NCBI GenBank assembly: GCA_903879975.1
Contig: CAIRNL010000158.1
Location: 1-16,514, forward strand
Reading direction: 5' to 3'
Length of the DNA stretch: 16,514 nucleotides
DNA from: an uncultured Chloroflexota bacterium
GTDB lineage: Bacteria > Chloroflexota > Anaerolineae > Caldilineales > Caldilineaceae
Below, in pieces: positions 1 through 7,903 of this stretch. The notes under the pieces were generated by a model. The model worked only from the letters and a program-made list of their open reading frames with translations. It searched no databases and had not been told where the DNA came from. The first letter of the stretch is position 1. Every line of letters starts with the position of its first letter. The translations under genes were made by a program, and so were the position numbers.

Positions 1-1724
1 GCGCTCTCTCTGCTCATGATCGCACGGAGCTGGTGTAGAAAACGCGAGACACTCCGCACCAGCAGGATCAACGCCTCCTCGACGCGGTTCGTGGGTGCCC
101 AATCCTGCCCCTGCTCGGTGCTCAGTGCCGGCTCTGTCGCAGGAAAGCGCAGGTCGGCTGGGCTGGCCGAGCCCTTTTCTGGCGATTGTCCGCTAGCCGC
201 AGCTGCGACGATGCTCTCCGTACGAGCTGGATGGACCGCATCGATCAGTTCGTGAATAGAAGCGACCAGCGCATCAAGCTTGGCGGGGGTGATGGACTCA
301 CTTTGCTCCCCATCCAGGCGCGTTGCCGCTGTGTCGGTGCCATCGTCTGCCATCCCGTGGACAGCTGGCGACGTGCTGACCGTGTCGGCTGCAGCCCCGT
401 GTGGAGAGCGGTCGGCACGTACCGGTTCGACACGCTCGACCCGACCCTGTTCCGACAGTTCATCTGCAGCGATTGCCGCGATCGTCATGGCCGCAATCGT
501 GCCCGGATGGAGGCTGGTTGGTTCGGCGCAGCTTCCCATACCAGAAGGGGCAGGCGCCGCAGCCGCCTGATCGACACGCAGTGAATCTCCCACAAAACCG
601 TCGCGGGTCTCGCGACGGGCTGCATCTGTTGTCTCCGCTTGCCCGACTTCAGCCGCCGGCCGCTCTGCCGCAGCGACGGCGGCAACCGTGCCCAGCCCTG
701 CGACAGGCACAGCGGTGTGGCGCTCCTCAGCGGGGGGCCGTACAGCGGCTGCATCCAGGACGGGTGCTTGTCTGGTCTCCGCCGCCGGCTGTTGTGCCGC
801 AGCGACGGCGGCAACCGTGCCCAGCCCTGCGATAGGCACAGCGGTGTGGCGCTCCTCAGCGGCGGGCCGTACAGCGGCTGCATCCAGGACAGGTGCTTGT
901 CTGGTCTCCGCCGCCGGCCGCTCTGCCGCAGCGACGGCGGCAACGTTGCCGGCACTGGCCGGCACTGCACGCTCTATCTCTGCAGTCCAAGGAACAGGCT
1001 CAACGCGGACGCCGGTGGGTGCAGGCTGATCTCCTGCCCATGACGGTGCCGACGCCACAGCGAATGGAACGCGGGTTGTCGCAGGGTGCGCTGCAGCGGA
1101 CGGAAATGCTGCTTTTGCAGGATCGGCCGCCCCATCAGAAGATGTTGCCGCTGCCGAAAGTCTGTGTTCCGCAGTGGATGGGGTAGAGGTCACTTGGGCG
1201 GCTGCCGTCGGAAAGAGGCTGCTGCGTGGCGTTGCAGAAGGCTGCAGCGGCGAAAGGAAGCGGTGAACCGGCGCCGTTGGCTCCTCACGACTTGCAGCCA
1301 AGCTACCGGCCGCCGCCATGGCCGCACGCTGGCTGCTGGCTTCCGGCACACCCCTTGGCGGCAAGGCGGGCGGCGCTGCTGCCATACTGCGTTCCCCGTT
1401 GATCGGTGCTGTCCCGACGAAGCTGTACATCGCCGCCGGGAGGTCGGCAGGCGGCGCAGCAGCTACTGCCGCCTCATCCTCGATGTCGAGGTAGGCGCCA
1501 GGGTCATTGAAGGAGGGGGATACCCAGCTCTCACCTGAGCCGGCGGCAACGGATTGGCTCTCCCGCGCTATGCTGTAGGAACGTAGCATGGCCTCCAACT
1601 CGGCGATGCGCCGGTTTTCGATGCGCATGCGTTTGCGCCGGAAATACAGCCATTCCCAGAGCGTCGAAAGGGTGAAGCCGATGATAAAGCCGGCAAGTAG
1701 ATACCACCAAAATGCATCCGTCAT
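1..1724 (-). CDS. Membrane-anchored Ala/Pro-rich protein with 43-residue tandem repeats, 3' end beyond window
   Basis: An open frame of 574 codons starts at ATG 1724 and stays open to base 1, so the C terminus is not in the window. The start has a good ribosome site (GGAGG, 8 nt upstream). I do not recognise a family. Residues 5-27 are one hydrophobic helix (FWWYLLAGFIIGFTL...). A basic stretch follows (RRKRMR, 29-34), which predicts a cytoplasmic C-terminal side, then a short helix rich in E and R (35-48) that could be a coiled coil. The rest is low-complexity and rich in Ala, Pro, Thr and Glu, with tandem repeats at about residues 261-358. The last visible 30 residues (NRVEEALILLVRSVSRFLHQ...) look helical. 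All other frames here carry stops or are repeat shadows, and the codon pattern supports this frame. Its role is unknown; a scaffold or spacer protein at the inner membrane is only a guess. Confidence 0.8.
   Translation of the reverse strand, partial: MTDAFWWYLLAGFIIGFTLSTLWEWLYFRRKRMRIENRRIAELEAMLRSYSIARESQSVAAGSGESWVSPSFNDPGAYLDIEDEAAVAAAPPADLPAAMYSFVGTAPINGERSMAAAPPALPPRGVPEASSQRAAMAAAGSLAASREEPTAPVHRFLSPLQPSATPRSSLFPTAAAQVTSTPSTAEHRLSAAATSSDGAADPAKAAFPSAAAHPATTRVPFAVASAPSWAGDQPAPTGVRVEPVPWTAEIERAVPASAGNVAAVAAAERPAAETRQAPVLDAAAVRPAAEERHTAVPIAGLGTVAAVAAAQQPAAETRQAPVLDAAAVRPPAEERHTAVPVAGLGTVAAVAAAERPAAEVGQAETTDAARRETRDGFVGDSLRVDQAAAAPAPSGMGSCAEPTSLHPGTIAAMTIAAIAADELSEQGRVERVEPVRADRSPHGAAADTVSTSPAVHGMADDGTDTAATRLDGEQSESITPAKLDALVASIHELIDAVHPARTESIVAAAASGQSPEKGSASPADLRFPATEPALSTEQGQDWAPTNRVEEALILLVRSVSRFLHQLRAIMSRES
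652..944 (-). repeat. 129-bp in-frame tandem repeat inside the Ala/Pro-rich gene
   Basis: A unit beginning GCCGCAGCGACGGCGGCAAC recurs at plus-strand positions 667, 796 and 925, a constant 129-bp period equal to 43 codons. Two units are nearly identical; the third copy and the left border are partial. In the protein the unit runs from AAVAAAERPAAETRQAP to HTAVPIAGLGTV. Differences between copies are a few point changes (ERP to QQP, PIA to PVA), which points to recent duplication. The repeats also create repeated open frames on the plus strand, which are not genes. Confidence 0.9.
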
Positions 1725-1817
1725 CGCATCGTCCTCCAGCGGGGCTGGTTTGGCCATGAACCCCAGCCATCGAAGGCCACGAAGTCAACGTAATCATACA
1801 ACGGAGAGATCGGCGTG

Positions 1818-2624
1818 TCAACGATCCGCTGTGGCGCGCCGCTGGCGGGCTGCTTCAAAGAGAACCACCGAGCCGGCGACGGCTGCGTTGAGTGACTCGA
1901 CCGCTCCCGCCATCGGGATCTGGATGCCGGTGCTGCGCACACGCACGGGCATGCTGGTCCCATGTGCCTCGCTGCCGATGATCACCGCACAGCTCCGGCA
2001 CCAGTCGATCCTATCGTATCGATTGGGGGCATCGGCGTCTGCCACGTACCAGACCATCTCGGCCGGTAAGAGTGTAGCCACTTCTTCCCAGTTGGCACAG
2101 GGACGCAAAGGCAACCGGAAATGCGCGCCCATTGCGGCGCGCACCACCTTGTCGTTGAAGGGATCGACTGTCCCTGGCCCAACGATCACGCCGTCGGCGC
2201 CGGCAGCCTCTGCGCTGCGCAACAGCGTGCCAGCATTGCCCGGATCACCGATGCCGTCGAGGACAAGGAGGAGCGTGGGCTGCGCGGGCAGGGCCAGCTT
2301 GGGCAGAGGCAGGACGGCTGCGATCCCTTGGGGTGTGACTGTTTCTGCCAGCGAGCTGAAGACCGCAGGCGCGCAGCCAAAGCACGGGCAGCCCGTTTCC
2401 TGCAGTTGCGCCAGTAAGCGGCTACCCTCGCTGCCGCTCAGCATCTCCGGCGCATAGAAGACTGTCTCTGGACGCATGCCGCTCTGCCAGGCATCGGCCA
2501 ACAGCCGGACGCCTTCGACGAGCAGATGGCCGGCTGCCAGGCGCCCTTTGCGTGTGTGTAGTTTGCGCGCCGCCTTGATGCGCGGGTTTTCGATGCTGGT
2601 GAGGAGGTCGGCTGGCCTATTCAT
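1818..2624 (-). CDS. TrmH/SpoU-family RNA 2'-O-methyltransferase
   Basis: A SAM-dependent SPOUT-class enzyme that methylates a ribose 2'-OH in rRNA or tRNA; the exact target nucleotide cannot be read from the sequence. From ATG 2624 it is 268 aa, typical of the RlmB/TsnR-like group. The N-terminal substrate-binding domain has the usual LVEG motif (residues 35-38). The SPOUT domain shows motif 1 (GDPGNAGTLLRSAEAAG, 126-142), motif 2 (IIGSEAHGTS, 215-224) and motif 3 (IQIPMAGAVESLNAAVA, 234-250), which form the knotted SAM pocket. The frame continues upstream to an ATG at 2663, but that start lies inside the rplT terminator hairpin, so I prefer 2624 although no clear ribosome site precedes it. 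It lies downstream of rplT in the same direction, so read-through past the terminator could express it. The stop is 93 bp before the next gene. Confidence 0.9.
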   Translation of the reverse strand: MNRPADLLTSIENPRIKAARKLHTRKGRLAAGHLLVEGVRLLADAWQSGMRPETVFYAPEMLSGSEGSRLLAQLQETGCPCFGCAPAVFSSLAETVTPQGIAAVLPLPKLALPAQPTLLLVLDGIGDPGNAGTLLRSAEAAGADGVIVGPGTVDPFNDKVVRAAMGAHFRLPLRPCANWEEVATLLPAEMVWYVADADAPNRYDRIDWCRSCAVIIGSEAHGTSMPVRVRSTGIQIPMAGAVESLNAAVAGSVVLFEAARQRRATADR

Positions 2625-2644
2625 GAGTATTGGTGCCAGGATAG

Positions 2645-2678
2645 AAAATGCGGCAAGAGCCATTCAGCCCTTGCCGCA
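2645..2678 (-). terminator. Rho-independent terminator after rplT
   Basis: On the minus strand a perfect 9-bp stem (TGCGGCAAG, 2678-2670, with CTTGCCGCA, 2657-2649) has a 12-nt loop and is followed by TTTT (2648-2645). It begins 43 bp after the rplT stop, where the end of the infC-rpmI-rplT transcript is expected. The plus strand after the stem reads CATTTT, so some activity on the other strand is possible, but no plus-strand gene ends here. Confidence 0.8.
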
Positions 2679-2721
2679 CATTTTCCGTGGGAAGCCTGGA
2701 GCCGACAAGCCGGTGACGGCG

Positions 2722-3078
2722 TCAGTTCAACTGGGCCTTGGCGACGTCGGCAATTTTGGCAAACGTCGCAGCATCGTTGGCGGCAATGGCGGCCAGAACC
2801 TTGCGGTCAACCTGCACATCGGCCTTCTTGAGCCCGTGGATGAGCTGGCTATAGCTGAGGCCATTCAGCCGAGCCGCCGCATTGATGCGCTGAATCCACA
2901 GACTGCGGAAGTCGCGCTTGCGGTTGCGGCGGTCACGATAGGCATAAAAGAGGGACTTGAGCATGGCCTGGTTGGCACGGCGAAAAAGCTTCGAGCGCGT
3001 GCCATACTGTCCCTTGGTAAACTTGAGTACTTTCTTGTGCCGCTGATGGGCATAGACCTTTGGTCTTGAGCGTGGCAT
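2722..3078 (-). CDS. rplT: 50S ribosomal protein L20
   Basis: A 118-aa basic protein beginning MPRSRPKVYAHQRHKKVLK. It has the L20 features: an Arg/Lys-rich N-terminal tail (residues 1-45, including KGQYGTRSKLFRRANQA), the segment YRDRRNRKRDFRSLWIQRIN (47-66) and the C-terminal globular part with NGLSYSQLIHGLKKA (72-86). The length matches the family. L20 binds domain II of 23S rRNA early in 50S assembly, and in several bacteria it also represses its own operon. The ATG at 3078 has a GGAAGGAG ribosome site about 9 nt upstream. It is the last gene of infC-rpmI-rplT and is followed by a terminator. The 132-bp gap before it is long for rpmI-rplT. Confidence 0.98.
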   Translation of the reverse strand: MPRSRPKVYAHQRHKKVLKFTKGQYGTRSKLFRRANQAMLKSLFYAYRDRRNRKRDFRSLWIQRINAAARLNGLSYSQLIHGLKKADVQVDRKVLAAIAANDAATFAKIADVAKAQLN

Positions 3079-3210
3079 CTTTCATCTCTCCTTCCGTGAG
3101 GGCGGGACTGGCTTGAACATCGCTCCCTGTATGGCGGAGCCGTCCTGCCGAAAGCCAAACCGCTTACGAGCCGTTCACGTGCGGTAGGTAGGTCAATTGG
3201 ACTGAGATTA
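3079..3210 (-). promoter_or_regulatory. 132-bp structured spacer between rpmI and rplT
   Basis: No coding potential is seen. On the minus strand the RNA could form ACCGC-ACG ... CGT-AA-GCGGT (about 3149-3180) and a smaller GCTCC/GGAGC hairpin (about 3118-3136) before the rplT ribosome site. Because L20 is autoregulatory in other phyla, this may be a translational control element. This is inference from length and pairing only; no known L20-leader consensus was matched. Confidence 0.3.
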
Positions 3211-3417
3211 CTACTTGGCGGAACCGCCGGCCGTCTGTTTTACCTGCTTGACGATGTACTTGATATCGCTGGAAACCGCATGGCGGAAGTCACTGTTCTT
3301 GCTTGACTTCTTGCGGCGGCGCAGGTGGGTGCGGCCGGCCATCATGCGCATCACCTTACCATTCTTGGTCAGGCGAAAGCGCTTGGCCGTTCCCTTGTGC
3401 GTTTTTATCTTGGGCAT
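3211..3417 (-). CDS. rpmI: 50S ribosomal protein L35
   Basis: A 68-aa very basic protein beginning MPKIKTHKGTAKRFRLTKNG, with the family pattern MAGRTHLRRRKKSSK (residues 26-40) and a C-terminal helix. L35 is a small 50S subunit protein that usually precedes L20. The frame extends upstream to codon 3567, but the true start is ATG 3417: the L35 N terminus begins there and a strong GAGGAGG ribosome site lies 5 nt before it. It sits 184 bp after infC and has its own predicted promoter and attenuator-like hairpin in that gap. Confidence 0.97.
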   Translation of the reverse strand: MPKIKTHKGTAKRFRLTKNGKVMRMMAGRTHLRRRKKSSKNSDFRHAVSSDIKYIVKQVKQTAGGSAK

Positions 3418-3471
3418 GATAGCCTCCTCTACCTTGTCTCTTGATTCATGCGGCTTCCCACGCAGACATAC

Positions 3472-3493
3472 AAAAACGGGCACAAAGGCCCGT
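3472..3493 (-). terminator. Terminator-like hairpin in the rpmI leader (attenuator candidate)
   Basis: On the minus strand ACGGGC (3493-3488) pairs with GCCCGT (3481-3476) around a CTTTGT loop and runs directly into a T tract (3476-3472). It lies about 17 nt downstream of the predicted rpmI transcription start and 55 nt before the rpmI ATG. It could end infC transcripts, attenuate rpmI-rplT expression, or both. Confidence 0.65.
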
Positions 3494-3516
3494 CTTGTTG
3501 CGAACCGCAGCACCCT

Positions 3517-3545
3517 AGAATACCCGACACACGGCAAAATGTCAA
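3517..3545 (-). promoter_or_regulatory. Sigma70-type promoter for rpmI-rplT
   Basis: On the minus strand TTGACA (3545-3540, perfect -35) is followed by a 17-bp spacer and TATTCT (3522-3517, 4 of 6 matches to the -10 consensus). It lies just downstream of the infC stop, so rpmI-rplT can be transcribed independently of infC. The start is predicted near 3510. Confidence 0.75.
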
Positions 3546-3601
3546 TTGAAGCTGATACCCAACACAAAAATGTCTGCTGGCGAGGGCCACCCAGCCAACG
3601 T

Positions 3602-4141
3602 CTACGCAGCCGGCGCTAAAATCATGATCATGCTGTTGCCGTCAAAGGCGGGCATGGACTCCACGGTGGCGACATCAGCTGTGTCGTTTGCCACACGCTC
3701 CAGCAGCACACGCGCTACTTCGGGATGTTGCATCTCGCGGCCACGAAACCGAATGCGCACACGTACTTTGGCACCTTCCTTGGTAAACTTGCGGATGCGG
3801 TTGATCACGACCTGAACGTCATGCTCATCTGTCTTGGGGCGCAGGCGCAGTTCCTTGACCTCGATCTGCTTCTGCGCTTTGCGCGACTCGCGCTCACGTT
3901 TCTGCTTTTCGAAGAGGTACTTGCCGTAGTCCATCAGTCGACAGACAGGCGGGTCTGCATTGGGCGCCACCTCGACCAGGTCTAATTCCTTTTCCGTCGC
4001 AATCGACAGGGCATCTCGGATGTGGAGAATCCCCAGTTGCTCGCCGGAAATGTCGATGACCCGCACCTTGGGTGCTCGAATCTCAGAATTGATCCGGGTC
4101 GTGTCCACTGGACTGTTTCGTGTAAAGTCTTTCCTCGTAAT
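3602..4141 (-). CDS. infC: Translation initiation factor IF-3 with AUU start codon
   Basis: IF-3 binds the 30S subunit, prevents 50S joining and checks the start codon-initiator tRNA match. The N domain begins at TTRINSEIRAPKVRVID and includes SPN-type NADPPVCRLMDYGKYLFE. The C domain contains VKELRLRPKTDEHD and the RFRGREMQHPE signature. A GTG at 4108 is available, but it has no ribosome site. Reading further upstream in frame gives ATT at 4141 preceded by AAGGAG (4154-4149) with a 7-nt spacer, and the resulting N terminus MTRKDFTRNSPVDTTRIN resembles other IF-3 proteins. AUU is the known start codon of E. coli infC and is the basis of its autoregulation, because IF-3 rejects non-canonical starts. 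From 4141 the protein is 179 aa, the usual family length. A promoter with a 95-nt structured leader precedes it. Confidence 0.93.
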   Translation of the reverse strand: MTRKDFTRNSPVDTTRINSEIRAPKVRVIDISGEQLGILHIRDALSIATEKELDLVEVAPNADPPVCRLMDYGKYLFEKQKRERESRKAQKQIEVKELRLRPKTDEHDVQVVINRIRKFTKEGAKVRVRIRFRGREMQHPEVARVLLERVANDTADVATVESMPAFDGNSMIMILAPAA

Positions 4142-4168
4142 ATGAATGCTCCTTAGTAGTCAACAATC

Positions 4169-4227
4169 GTGGAAACACGTGCTGTCCTACGTTGCTGAAA
4201 GCAGTGTACATCGGCACGCAATTCCAC
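4169..4227 (-). promoter_or_regulatory. Long hairpin in the infC 5' leader
   Basis: Two 14-nt arms (plus-strand coordinates 4214-4227 and 4169-4182) pair as GTGGAA-TT-GCGTGC with GCACGT-GT-TTCCAC. This gives 12 pairs with one G-U and a 2x2 internal loop, and a 31-nt top that itself holds a small TGCT/AGCA hairpin. It occupies most of the leader between the predicted start (about 4236) and the AAGGAG site. A regulatory role, for example ribosomal-protein binding, is inferred. Confidence 0.5.
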
Positions 4228-4242
4228 CAGAACTGGTAGCGG

Positions 4243-4271
4243 AGTATAACACTCTGCCTCTGGTGCGTCAA
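4243..4271 (-). promoter_or_regulatory. Sigma70-type promoter for infC
   Basis: On the minus strand TTGACG (4271-4266) is separated by exactly 17 bp from TATACT (4248-4243, 5 of 6 -10 matches). Two A-rich blocks (AAAAATCAGC and AAAATCAGC, plus-strand 4280-4300) lie just upstream and could act as an UP-like element. infC can thus be transcribed independently of thrS, which ends about 200 bp upstream. Confidence 0.8.
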
Positions 4272-4338
4272 GTGGAAGGCTGATTTTCCCGCTGATTTTT
4301 CTTCCAGGGAGCGAATCACAGAGATGCATCCGCTGGCC

Positions 4339-4403
4339 GATAGAAACTAGGACTTTGCAAATTCACCCCCTCAGCAGCAGCGATGCCCGAAAATCCCAGT
4401 TTC
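4339..4403. repeat. Imperfect palindromic 66-bp repeat, copy 1
   Basis: This starts GATAGAAACTAGGACTTTGC and ends CGAAAATCCCAGTTTC. It matches the segment at 10738-10803 in the same orientation, differing mainly by transitions and one 1-base indel. The ends form a 14-bp stem (GAAACTAGGACTTT with AAAATCCCAGTTTC) in which the non-Watson-Crick positions are G-T wobbles. It lies 66 bp downstream of the thrS stop. It has no coding content and resembles a REP- or MITE-like element. Confidence 0.7.
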
Positions 4404-4423
4404 CACCGCTCGCTAGCGTACCC

Positions 4424-4452
4424 AGTCATGCGTGACCCATGACTCGTGACCC
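4424..4452. repeat. Small inverted and direct repeat downstream of thrS
   Basis: AGTCATG (4424-4430) and CATGACT (4438-4444) form a perfect 7-bp inverted repeat with a 7-nt loop. The word CGTGACCC also recurs 14 bp apart (4431 and 4445). It lies 17 bp after the thrS stop on the transcribed strand but has no T tract, so it is not a classical terminator. With copy 1 of the 66-bp repeat and the infC promoter and leader, it fills the 327-bp thrS-infC gap. Confidence 0.5.
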
Positions 4453-4468
4453 GTGCGGCCAACCCACG

Positions 4469-6295
<1,827 letters not shown>

Positions 6296-6340
6296 GGTGT
6301 TCTCCTTCATTTCTGAAAATGCCGCTCTATTCGGCACTTG

Positions 6341-7480
6341 TTATCGCTCTTCTTCTAGCCATTTTGCTGCCCACCTCGTCAGCCAAAGCAGATGGTGCAG
6401 CCCGCGTCCGATAGGTGTTGTGGCGATCCATTCATCCGTGCGATGGGCGTTGCCCCCGTCGGTGATGCCGATGCACACCGCCGGGATGCCACGGCTCAGC
6501 GGGATATTGGCATCGGTGCTGCTGATGCGCATGCTGGGTTGCGGCTTGACGTCCACAGCGTGCAGGGAACGGATCGCTGCCTCTACCAGCGGATGGTCGT
6601 CGGCGATGCCGCCGCCAGGCCGATCGCCGATCACAGTCGCAGTGACGCTGACACCGGCCTGCTGCCAGCGCACGGTCTGGTAGCGGCCCACGATCGCTTG
6701 AACCTGTCCGACCATAGCGGCAAGCGCCGCCGGGTCCTCGCTGCGTAGATCCAGTTCCAGCCGCGCGTGTGGCGCAATGGTGTTGACGGAGGTGCCGCCT
6801 TCAATCACGCCGATGTTGAAGGTCGTACGCGGCGTGGCGGGTGGGCGCAGTTGTGTCAGTTCATCGGCCAGTTGCACGAGGACGTGGATCGCACTCGCTG
6901 CACCGTAGTCGCTCCAGCTGTGCCCGCCTGGCGCAGTTACCTCGATGGCATAGCGCCGCGCAGCAAGCGCCTGGTGTACAATGCGCGAGATTCCCATACC
7001 CTCGATCACAATGGCTGCACCGAGCACCGGTTGCAGGCGGTCGACCGCCGCACGCATGCCGCGCAGATCGCCGTTGCCTTCCTCGCCGACGTTCGCCACC
7101 AGCCACACATCCACAGGAAGGCGATCGGCGTCTCGCAGGATCTGTGCCAGCCAGAGCAGTGACGCAACGCCGATGGAGTTGTCGCCGATGCCCGGCCCAA
7201 AAAGGCGGCGATGGGCGCTGTCGTGGCGTACCGTCAGGTCGGTAGTGGCCGGAAAGACCGTGTCCGTGTGGGCGGTGATAGCCAAGGCGGGCTTTTGTTG
7301 CTGGCCGCGTGCACAAGCGTAGACGTTGTGTAAATCGTCCGTCTCCACGTCATAGCCAAGCACACGCAGGGAGTCGGCAACCCAGCGGGCGCGTTGCGCT
7401 TCAGCGCCCGTTGGCGCAGGAATCTGCTGAATTTGGATGCTAAGGTCGATGAGCCGTTTGCGTTCTGCCGAAAAGTCCAT
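6341..7480 (-). CDS. M20-family zinc metallopeptidase
   Basis: A 379-aa di-zinc hydrolase of the M20 clan (peptidase T, ArgE/DapE and carboxypeptidase G2 relatives), probably cleaving small peptides or N-acyl amino acids in the cytoplasm. No signal peptide is present. The metal and catalytic residues are in place: H71 and D73 (AHTDTVF), D100 (GPGIGDNS), the catalytic pair E133-E134 (VGEEGNGDL), E160 and H346 (GGNAHRTDEW). The dimerisation/lid domain contains GGHSWSDYGAAS (185-196). It is the first gene behind a T-box leader and is followed 45 bp later by thrS, so an amino-acid-releasing peptidase appears co-regulated with threonine charging. The ATG is 20 nt after the T-box terminator; its ribosome site is weak. 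The exact substrate cannot be assigned. Confidence 0.9.
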   Translation of the reverse strand: MDFSAERKRLIDLSIQIQQIPAPTGAEAQRARWVADSLRVLGYDVETDDLHNVYACARGQQQKPALAITAHTDTVFPATTDLTVRHDSAHRRLFGPGIGDNSIGVASLLWLAQILRDADRLPVDVWLVANVGEEGNGDLRGMRAAVDRLQPVLGAAIVIEGMGISRIVHQALAARRYAIEVTAPGGHSWSDYGAASAIHVLVQLADELTQLRPPATPRTTFNIGVIEGGTSVNTIAPHARLELDLRSEDPAALAAMVGQVQAIVGRYQTVRWQQAGVSVTATVIGDRPGGGIADDHPLVEAAIRSLHAVDVKPQPSMRISSTDANIPLSRGIPAVCIGITDGGNAHRTDEWIATTPIGRGLHHLLWLTRWAAKWLEEER

Positions 7481-7500
7481 GGCTGTACTCGTGAAGAAAT

Positions 7501-7712
7501 AAAAACAGCTCCGCCCCTTGATGGGACGAAGCTGCCGCTCGCGATTCCACCCACTTTGCCTGAATTTGCACTCAGACCACTCATGGCGCCGATAACGGGG
7601 CGAACCGGAAAGGCGTACTAGCTGTTGGCATTCCGCTATTCACTCTCAGGGGGTCTTCTAAGAATTTCCGTGCGACGGCTTTCAGCCAATGGCCATCGCT
7701 CTCTGTGCAGAA
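7501..7712 (-). promoter_or_regulatory. T-box riboswitch upstream of the M20 peptidase-thrS operon
   Basis: Read on the minus strand, the leader carries T-box landmarks in order. An AGAGAGC start is followed by a stem I arm with GGCTGAAAGCC. Then come AGTA and a CCCCGTTATCGG segment typical of stems II/IIA, ATGAG, and the T-box core GGGTGGAATCGCG (7552-7540). TGGG (7553-7550) pairs with CCCA (7525-7522) to form the antiterminator. The competing terminator is a 12-bp stem, CAGCTTCGTCCC (7534-7523) with GGGGCGGAGCTG (7517-7506), with a 5-nt loop and then TTTTT (7505-7501). Uncharged tRNA would stabilise the antiterminator and allow expression. The bulge reads TGGA, which would match a tRNA ending UCCA; this fits a Thr, Gly or Cys tRNA better than Val. 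The specifier codon could not be fixed (region about 7621-7636). Confidence 0.87.
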
Positions 7713-7752
7713 ATTGAGTCTTGGAAGATGTCCTGATCAATGCTTTGACTAT

Positions 7753-7831
<79 letters not shown>

Positions 7832-7841
7832 TACACAAAAA

Positions 7842-7869
7842 AGTATATCATGGTCTCCGGCCGGCGCAA
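7842..7869 (-). promoter_or_regulatory. Promoter for tRNA-Val
   Basis: On the minus strand TATACT (7847-7842) lies 12 bp before the tRNA 5' end, with a weak -35 (TTGCGC, 7869-7864) at 16-bp spacing. The strong -10 and its position close to the mature 5' end support a tRNA promoter. It may also serve the downstream T-box operon. Confidence 0.6.
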
Positions 7870-7903
7870 AATTTCTGCCGCACGCACGTGCAATCCAACC
7901 GGC

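Noticed and set aside
640..970. CRISPR-like periodic repeat
   Set aside because: The 129-bp period, near-continuous identity without variable spacers and exact multiple of three fit an in-frame coding repeat.
401..1186. Several plus-strand open frames with repeated peptides (for example 401-835, 639-1043, 893-1186)
   Set aside because: They are antisense shadows of the repeat-bearing minus-strand gene; they lack ribosome sites and recognisable domains, and the repeats explain their internal similarity.
1588..2457. 289-codon plus-strand frame
   Set aside because: It lies antisense to the TrmH-family gene and has no recognisable motif.
2661..2663. Upstream ATG for the TrmH-family gene
   Set aside because: It lies within the loop of the rplT terminator; the protein family also fits the start at 2624.
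3118..3200. Resemblance of the rpmI-rplT spacer to a group II intron fragment (GAGCCGTTCACGTGCGGT)
   Set aside because: The match is short, no reverse transcriptase or domain V structure is present, and the spacing is explained by an operon spacer.
4106..4108. GTG as the infC start
   Set aside because: It has no ribosome site and would remove residues normally present before the TTRIN block; ATT 4141 has AAGGAG at 7-nt spacing.
7234..7584. 116-codon minus-strand frame overlapping the peptidase start
   Set aside because: It covers the T-box antiterminator and terminator and then runs out of frame through the M20 gene; RNA structure explains this stretch.
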